Assembly: GCA_013433145.1 (NCBI GenBank)
Contig: CM024176.1
Coordinates: 7,364,520-7,428,519 of the forward strand
From: Ascaris suum
Lineage: Eukaryota > Nematoda > Chromadorea > Rhabditida > Ascarididae
Length of the DNA stretch: 64,000 nt
Direction of reading: 5' to 3'
A program made the translations under genes and the position numbers. Below, piece after piece: positions 52,301 to 61,300 of the stretch. Each line of letters opens with the position of its first letter. Within the stretch, counting starts at the first letter, position 1. Under the pieces are notes generated by a model, which made no database searches, was not told the origin of the DNA, and saw nothing but the letters and a program-made list of their open reading frames with translations.

Positions 52301-55300
52301 TAGCATCTTTGAGTAAATATTTTTAGTGTGTTCTTTTATTGGTTCTCTAAAGTTCGGCCATGAGTGAAAGATCCAACAATTTTAGAGATCGTCATCTCAG
52401 CAAATGCTATCATCAACGATCAACAGCTTATAACCACTAGCGGAAGATTAGGGGCAAAACTCTGTAGAAGATCAGGAGACTTGAGAAGCTAAAAAGAATA
52501 TCACATTGTACGGTGCCATAAAACCATAAACCATAAGGAATCAAACATAACGGTTTAAGTGTTTATTTTATTTGCAACATTTTCTACTGTTCTGGATAAT
52601 AAGAAGTTAGATTTTGGAAGCGCTGTCAAACCAGTAGCCCATGAGTCCAGTAGTCCACAAGAAAGGTCAGAGAGTATATAGATGGTAGCATTGTTTACCT
52701 GCTTTCCCTTTGGTGGTCTCGGTTTCTGGAAGTTTGGATGTTTGCCTAGATGTTGGTCGTTCAGTTTCTGCGCCAGAGTTAAATCAGTTGCTTTTGGCAC
52801 GATACACTCTTCGTCAAGCATCGAGACAATACCGAGTGGCTAGAATTATGTTAACTTTAGGCGATGCATCCTTCAGTGGTCTGTCAATGGCTTCATGAGC
52901 GCATCAAATAGTAGCCAGCAGCGATGAATTTTTTTCAACCTGTTTAAACTGTTGAGCTAGCGAACAAAAATCTAGTCTCCAATCAGCGGAATGAACCAGC
53001 ACTATCAGTATTTCAATGAAAATCCTATCACTTTCGTAATCGGCAGTAAATGAACCTGGTGTGCAAGGTAAACAAAACCGTTATCTTTGAAGTGCGTCTA
53101 AGAAGACAATATTTGAAAGGCTATTTTTCACTCGTAGAAAACTTTCAAAGCAAGCAAGGTCTTAAGATGAAACAGAAAGAAGACCCTTACTCTGAACAAC
53201 AACCGATGAAAGTCGTTAGAGAATAAATAAAAACTGCAATAACTTGTGGGATTATGATGGGGGAAGTGCCCAAACCTTTTGAGAGAATTGCACGGGAAGG
53301 ATTGGGGACGTTGGATGTATCATCTGTTTGCATGGTCGATCTCTAATTTTCTTGTCTAGCTTAGCAGCTGTAGCACCATATGACAAAGATTACTGAGGAT
53401 GATGCATGAATGATGAGAACCTTTTCAATCAGCTCAACACAGGCCTGTAGATCGAGACCAAAGTCGATGAACTCCCACTTGATGCCTTCACGTTGATATT
53501 CTTCTTGTTCGAGTACGAACATGTGATGGTTGAAGAACTGTTGTAGCTTTTCATTGACGAAGTTAATCCATAATTGCTCGAAAGAATTCAACTACAAGTG
53601 AAATATTCATCGTCTCTAATGCTTAAAACTAACAAAGTTTGACTAAAAATTTTGGAACTAGGCTGATTTAGTGATTAGCAAGTTACTAATAACGTGGTAC
53701 CAATACTAATAAAGTCAGCTCAACACACTTAGAAATCGATTGCTTATCCGGTTTCAAATTCAATTCTCAGTCACTAACATCTCTCCTCAAAGTGAGCAGC
53801 TACTGTCAGCCATAAAGTTAGTTTGATGCAATGGGGATAGGCTGCTGATCCATTGTAGAAAATCTAGCAAACAGGTATGCCGTGCTAACTGAACCAGAGG
53901 AAGAACATATCAAACGAACCGGCTGCCACAACAGTCATCTGCAAGCAATTTCTTTCGTGTCCATACCGCCTTTTGCAGTTGATGATTAATTGTAAAAGAT
54001 AGCATAAGTGGAGGTCATTCAATGCTATGTGCAAAGTTAAGTCATTGCGGCAGTTCGGATTGTTTAAGGAATACGTAGACTACAACCCAAAAAGAGTATT
54101 ATTCTCACATCGAAGATCTCAAAACCGGCGATATCGAGCACACCAATGAAGAAATCGCGGTTCAGATCCTGAGCGTCCAGCGTTTTATTGCATCGTTTAA
54201 TGAGCCAAGTGAACATTCTTGCAAAGAGCGCCTTGGCTAATGCACCAACGGCCCAATTTACCTATAATCATAGGGACTTCGTAGAAGGTAACAAACACTG
54301 CGAATGTGAAATCCACAAACAACATATTTTTCGGTTCAGAGCACGGAAGATGACAACGCGCAGCATGGAAGTCTCAAAAAATTATGCGCTCATGCATAGT
54401 GTTATAACGGCGAGATAGGTCTGTGTAGTCCAACACGTTCAGCGCACCAGTGGCTTCCTGCTAGGAATATTCCATAAAGGCTGAGAATACAGCTTGATCA
54501 GCGAATTGCTTCTTCGATGATTTGCTTAATAACTTAACAAAGGCCTATTGCGATAGCAAATACCAGAAGAATTTTTCGGGTAAATGCGATCCGATAAAAA
54601 ACAGGCTAAGAGCGTCAGTAATAGATGAGCATGTTCAATAGGTTATACCATATGAACAGCACTAGCAAGCTCACCTGTTCTAGGTTCTGTCCTTTATTGA
54701 CCCATTCACTGCCCACTTTTACATGCGGCTTTAGAAGAGAATTGATGAACTTGTCAGGATCCACATTCCACAGCTTGCAAGCAAGATCACCTTCTGCAAC
54801 GTTCACAGCAAATAAGCAATGAAATGTTCCTCGTTGTGAATTTGAATAATAAACCAGAAAGCATAACAACAATGATATATTTCGTTCAAAGTCATCGCTG
54901 CAAGAGTTTCTATAGCTCCATTAAGTTTGTTTAGCTTGAGAAAAGCTCAACAAAGTTTCTTCTAAAAATGATCTCCACAAATCAATAGCTACAGCTCTTT
55001 TTTTTAGCGGCAAGTATCTTCTGAATGCATATGATGGCCACCTGACAAGGTAAAAATCTGCAGTTGAAGGTTATCAAGTTATAATAGTATATCCATAGAA
55101 AAAAAGTGTGGAAAAATAGGACTTCTCTCACTCCTAGTGTGGAAAAATTAAGCTACAGTTACTGTAAACAAAGCAAGTAATTCATAAAAGAAGAAGCAGT
55201 AGTGCCATTCTTGTTCTCTCACCGGATCGATCCTCGCATTCCGCTTGCTCCTCACGTGGTCGTTGTTTGAACTTGAGCTCTCCCATGTGCATTATGCCAG

Positions 55301-58300
55301 CGACCAACTTGAATAAATCCATTTTCTCCTCCTCCGCGAAATGCATTATGTCGAATGACTCCTATAAAAACTCTTGTATTGCAGTTGAGGGCACAGTCAG
55401 CATCAAATGCGAAAATAGTCATCGACAACTCGTTATTAATATCGTTCTAGTCAAGCGGTCGCAATCACTGTTTTTCCTGCACAAGCGCGAAAGTACCGAA
55501 ATGGAGTCCATGAGTTGATTGAGATGACACCTGGCTTGAAGCTTGCATATAACATAAAGAGAGGTATGCAAGAAAAACTCATCAGTACAAAGACTTCGAA
55601 CGTGACTTTTTACAGGCCTTTTATTAATTGGCCCATGTTCACTCGGCCAATTAACTTTCCATGCCCTGATTCGACAATGCACAACAAATTTAGAGTAAGA
55701 ACTGTTTAAGTAATAAACGTTCTTTATCATTTCCTTTTATGCACTATGGAATAAAGCATCTATCGGAACTCACTAAAACCTAATAGCAGCACCGAAAGTA
55801 TGGAAGTCAATTGCTCAAAAAAGTTAGTGCTGAATGGTGCTCAGCGGCGATATATCCAACCGTTGATCTGAAGACTCGAAAAGAAGAGTGTCATCATGAG
55901 AACTGTCCTCTATGATTCAGGGGTTACGAAGCACCGCTATTTCAGACCTCGTGTTGATGAACCCGAACCTATTTCGCACGGCTTCAAAAATTACCCTCCA
56001 GAAGGTTACGCTGTTTATTGACGCTTACTGAAATACATATTTTAGCAAATATAAGTCTCTTACGTCTGTCATTTGCATTTCCTCTTTGTCATCGATCCCA
56101 TCGATAGTAATTTCGGCCTGTGAAACGAAATGGTAACTGCGAATATCTCGAGTAAGGAAGAGTTTCTCTGAAATAGGCACATGACTTTTCTGAACTTATT
56201 TCACTCTAGTAAAGAGCATCAAGCGATGCAGAAATTCCTGTAACACTATCGACGATCGTCATCACCGCCTGGACGCGGCGATCCTTGAGTTCCATCACTC
56301 TACACCTGAAGCTGTCATTGCAACTTTGCTAGTGAAAAGGAATCGTCTTTTGACTGTTCCGTTTTGCGACTGTTGACTGCTGAATGTTCCGTTGTGTGAA
56401 GTGACTCGTGGCGCAACCACTTCCGCCACAGCTCGCAAGCGTCCGGACTGAGGTGCACTACGTAGAGAATGCAGCGACTGCGAAGCCTATATGGAGGTGC
56501 AAGTCACCGAACAGCGGCACCTCGCACAAAACTGTGCGCATCTTCAACCATTACATAGTATGGTATGTCAGTTTTACCGCTTCTGGTCATGTACATTGGT
56601 TTGTGCCGACTCTGCAGAGACCACATTTCTTCCCTCGTGTGTACTGAACGAAGTACCTCTCCGCAACAGCCCGCCAAATTTTTATTCTTTTTAGAAGCCA
56701 GATTTTCTTCACGTTGAATTCCTTTGCTGTCCCAAATCACGATTCCTTATCATATCAACGCACTTACCTTTGAGGCCTTTGACTTGACCGGACATTATTT
56801 GATAGAATATATGATAAGAGCGCTCTCCAGGTGCCTGTTTTATGACACGAGATTTCTCCAGCAGATCTGCAAAGTTCATGACATGATAGAAAGCATTATT
56901 TAATCGGCCTAAAAAATATTTGGACAATGCAGCGGACTAGTAACCTCAGTCACGAAGGGTGAATAATAGTATTCACTTGATCATTCTTAAACTATTAAGA
57001 AGGCTATATATTTCGTTCGAGAGTTTCAGTTAATGACCCTCTCCCTGTCAGACTTTCCTGATAGCCATAGATTGGCGGAATGAAGAATTTTATTGCGATT
57101 ATAAAGATAAGTGGCATACCCAAGAAAACTGCAACTGAAAGGAATTTTAACTGAAAGACACAAGCGCTCAAGTGCACTCGTGGAGCTCAGCTATCAAAGA
57201 GCTTCTTGTAGCCTAGATAATGAAACGACCAAAACGTAACAGTGCTCAATATCGGCTCCGGCCAGTTTGCCTCCTGCATTAAAATGAACGCGAACGAATT
57301 TTCCGAAGCGCGAAGAATTGTTGTTGCGGACGGTCTTTGCATTGCCGAAGGCCTCAAGTACGGGATTTGTACGTACAATCTGATCCTCGATCGATATCTT
57401 TTTCTTCTCGCCAGGTTTCAGCTTCTTCCTAAACAAGAAAGGTTTACTCATATTGGCTGTTAATATCAAATTGAAAACGAATATAAGCATCTGGTGGCAA
57501 CAATGATTCCATAACAAATAGAACGCTTGACAAGCGATTTCACTTCCCGGAAGGAACGCTCAACGGATCCATCTCCTTATCCTTTCCTCTCCACGAAAAA
57601 CTGTCATTGGCAGAAGCAATAAGCATGATCCAACTGGTCGTTCCAGCGGGAGCAGGGACAACAGAACAAAACCATCGCTGCCCTCTCCTCCTCCTCGCCT
57701 CCCCTCCACTTCACCCTCGCCAACTGTAATTTTTATCGTATGGCATAATGCAGCTGAGCACAAGAAGCACTAAAAAAAGAGCGCATTGCAAAGTTCCCTT
57801 TGTTATCTTTCTACGAAACGTCCTCTCAGCTTTTATTAGGCGCGTACAATTTTAAAATACTAGAGTTATTGTTACCTAAATCCATTCACTAGCTCTAGTT
57901 ACAAAATCTTGGCGACGTGTAAGGTATAGGCGATGAAACAGTCAACGCAGTAAGTCGATTCAGGCTGGTCGATTATGACTGAACTGATGAATGGGGTGCT
58001 TGCAGATCAGTTTTCACCTTTCCTCATTAGGCAAAAAGATTCGTAATGCATACATGGATTGTTGTGTAGCTCCGACGGTGGCAAAATAGGAGATCACTTT
58101 TTTCGTATTCTCGGTCTTGCCAGCTCCCGATTCTCCAGTGATCAATATTGATTGATTCATGCGATCTATTATTGAATTTGTTAGCAACAAGTGCGTATCA
58201 GTTTCGGTTTAAAAAAAACAACCGGTAATCGACAGCATGTGATCAAGACAGAAAAAAAGATCCACCGTTGGTAAATTCTTCCTCTTCCGTTGGTCACTGC

Positions 58301-61300
58301 AATTGTTCTCAAAATGTTGCAAATCAAACGTAAAAATGAGATGTTTCATCAGCAAACTCGGAAACAAGGCCCGACATTCTCATCGGGCAAACATCACACT
58401 TTTTGTAGTCCAAGGAAGCAGGCGGAATCAACCGATTTGGAGCAAATAAGCAATCTGCAATAGTATCGCTCGTTTTGCTACGTTAAAGGAATTTCCCTTC
58501 TGGAAAAATTACACAAAATATAGAAGTGAGAAGATTTTAAATAAAAAGTAATGCAAAGCAAAGAAAACACCAATTTTGTTTCTTCCTTAACCTGTATGAG
58601 CTGAACGTACCAAAAGAATATCGGAAGGGTCATCTGCTAGCGTATTAACAATTAACTAAGCCTCAGAAAATTTCTTTCCATTTCTTATCACGAATCCAGC
58701 GATCTATCCAAATTCTTTAACTTACCGTTGATCATGTTTCTATAGGCCTCATCTGAAACCGCAAATAGATGCGGTGGCATTTCGTTGCGGCGCTTCCCGA
58801 TGTACATCTTGCATACGCTTTCTGTATAAATCGGCAATCGTTTGTACGGGTTGATGACGACGCAAAAAAGTCCCGAGTAGGTCTGCAGAATGCTAGTTAA
58901 TTATAAAATTGAATTTAACAGGCTTAATGTTCTATCTAACAACTTGAATTGCACCAAAACGAAAGCCTAAAGTGTAGGTAGCTCTGTGGATGGACCTCAT
59001 CTACACTTAAACGTTGAAGCAGATTCATACCAAAAAGTTCACACTGGTTTTCCACAGTGACTCAATTTTGCTCTTTGAAGTGACTGTTGAATGACCTAAT
59101 AGCCCCGTGTGCAGGTGGCTGTCCAATTGCATGTGAAATGAGCCAACGGAAGTTAGCTTGCTTCTCAGATTATGAAATAAAATAGCAATATGCGTCGCTT
59201 AAGTAGTGCTTGCATTTTCATTTGCAGGTACTTTCACTTGCAAATTCACTAGATCGTTTACTGACCGATGATTCCTGCTGCTTCAGTTTTTCCCCTCACG
59301 CTGATCCTGAAAAATCTGTGTAATCTGTGCAGTTGGAATTGATTGTCGCCTTTAATTGGAGTGTACTGAGCTATGATCGCGAAGCTCGATTGTTTTGCAC
59401 GCTTTTAGGTTCGTCTTCTTCTACGACACCTGTGCTTGCCAGTTTGCACTTGGCACAAACCATCTTCTACGCAGCACGTTATTAGCACCTCAAGCAGCCA
59501 ATCAGAATGTGGGAACAATGCTAATTACTGGTGAACTTCGGTCAGTGCGGGCAAGCGAACGAACGGCGTCGTTTGGAAGTAGTATGAGATCACGACTGGG
59601 AGAGGAATATCTTTTTTCAGGGAATCTGGTTCTGCTACTGGAATGCAGTTTTTTTTTTCTGTTTCGATATGTCATCCCCACTCGTCGCCTATTCCACAGC
59701 GCTTGTATCCTAAAAGGTGTTGTAGCCATTTCAGTGATCATTTCGGAAGCTTTTTCGCTCTCGTAGCATTTTCCATCCTAACTGTGAGAAAAAAAAGCGG
59801 AACACGTGGTTGCCACTGCTCTAGAACAAAACAGCAGTAAAAAATCCGACGGAGGTAATGATCTGATGGAAAATTTTGGAGATCAGTTTTCTCTGTCCGA
59901 TGGCAATTTATATATGCAAATAGATTGTTCGCCTGTTGAAATTCTGCCGAAAAGTCGAGTTACTAGAGATTGTGTTTTATGAAGAATACATATGTTGTTC
60001 TAGTGAGGACCTGAATGTTCAATACTACTTTAACATTTGCTTTGTTCACTCTTCAACGCGAGTAGCTATCATCCACCGGGAAGTTATGCCATCAGCAGGA
60101 ACTGTTCAGTTTCATGATTATTTGGCGCAATTTGTTAGGATGTAATTGGAACGCGGTAGGATTCAACGACAGCCTGCAAGTGCGTGTTTTGTTCACATGC
60201 AATAATCTTCTTCTTCAAGAAATCGACAGCATCATCCTCTTCATAACCCTCATGCACTCGCCCCATCCCTCTCTCCCCACCTCTGGTTTATACAACGGTT
60301 GATCCTTCTTGTTTAGTACGATGCAACTCTCCGATATACCAGAATTTTCTTCGCAAAGCTAGCATGGTGCATCAAAGTTCATTTTTACACAAACTCCATC
60401 AAGAGATTTGTTTGTTGAAAGAGTGGCTCTTCGGTACACCGTGCATAGTGTCCTAGAAGTTTGCAAATATTATACTACCTACGCGAGTGAGCATCAGCTC
60501 GCACAAACAGTCAGTAATGGAAGCGGAAGAAAGTATGTGAACTGCGGTGTACTCAAATTACAAGGGTTACGACAAAGAACTGCATTATACAACGAAAATT
60601 ATCCACGTGGGAGATTTATTATATAGAGGTATAAGTTGTAAATGATCTGCATGTATGTGGTGCTCGGATTGAAGAGGCATGGATGGTTTATGTCAAGCGA
60701 AGCGTTGCTTCGTGAGGTAGTTTTTATGCTCAAACCGTCTATACCTTCTTGCTTATCATAACTCTTCATTAAAGCATAATTATGAAGGCTTCTGTACGGC
60801 GCGCCGAAGCACGATAGCCGTTTCCTACTGCATGATGATTTGCACAAGTTAATGAGCGCTTAGTGACCAACAAGAAAAGCTGTTTACCTCTAACGTTGAC
60901 ACTGTTCACTACTTTTTTACTCGTGATAAATTTGTTTGTAAAATAGCATTAGCATTCGGTCAACGATTTATTGAAATTTGAGTGCATAATTCGGCTAAAT
61001 TTAATAGATTATTCTAGAGTTCCATCAATGGCCAAACGAAGATCGTTCTCGATCTCACGGACCAGCTACTAACTTGTAGACGCATTTCTCCTGACGTACT
61101 ATGTTCACTGCGTTAGGAAAAGAGTATAATTTCCTAAATCTGGGAGTGACCGATTGGGATTCACGGGCGTTTTGCATAATGTCGCACGCAGGCAAAGATT
61201 AATGGCAGCTGTATTTTACGTCCCTATTTGAATAGAATTCACTAGAGCGTTCCTCTCTCGAAATAAATTTAGCTTGGAGTGCCCGAAGCTCATCTGAGCA

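Noticed and set aside
46660..52360. Similar 15-bp strings (ggttctctaaagt) at about 46,665 and 52,340, possible dispersed repeat
   Set aside because: The similarity does not extend beyond about 20 bp, so it is not distinguishable from chance in AT-rich introns.
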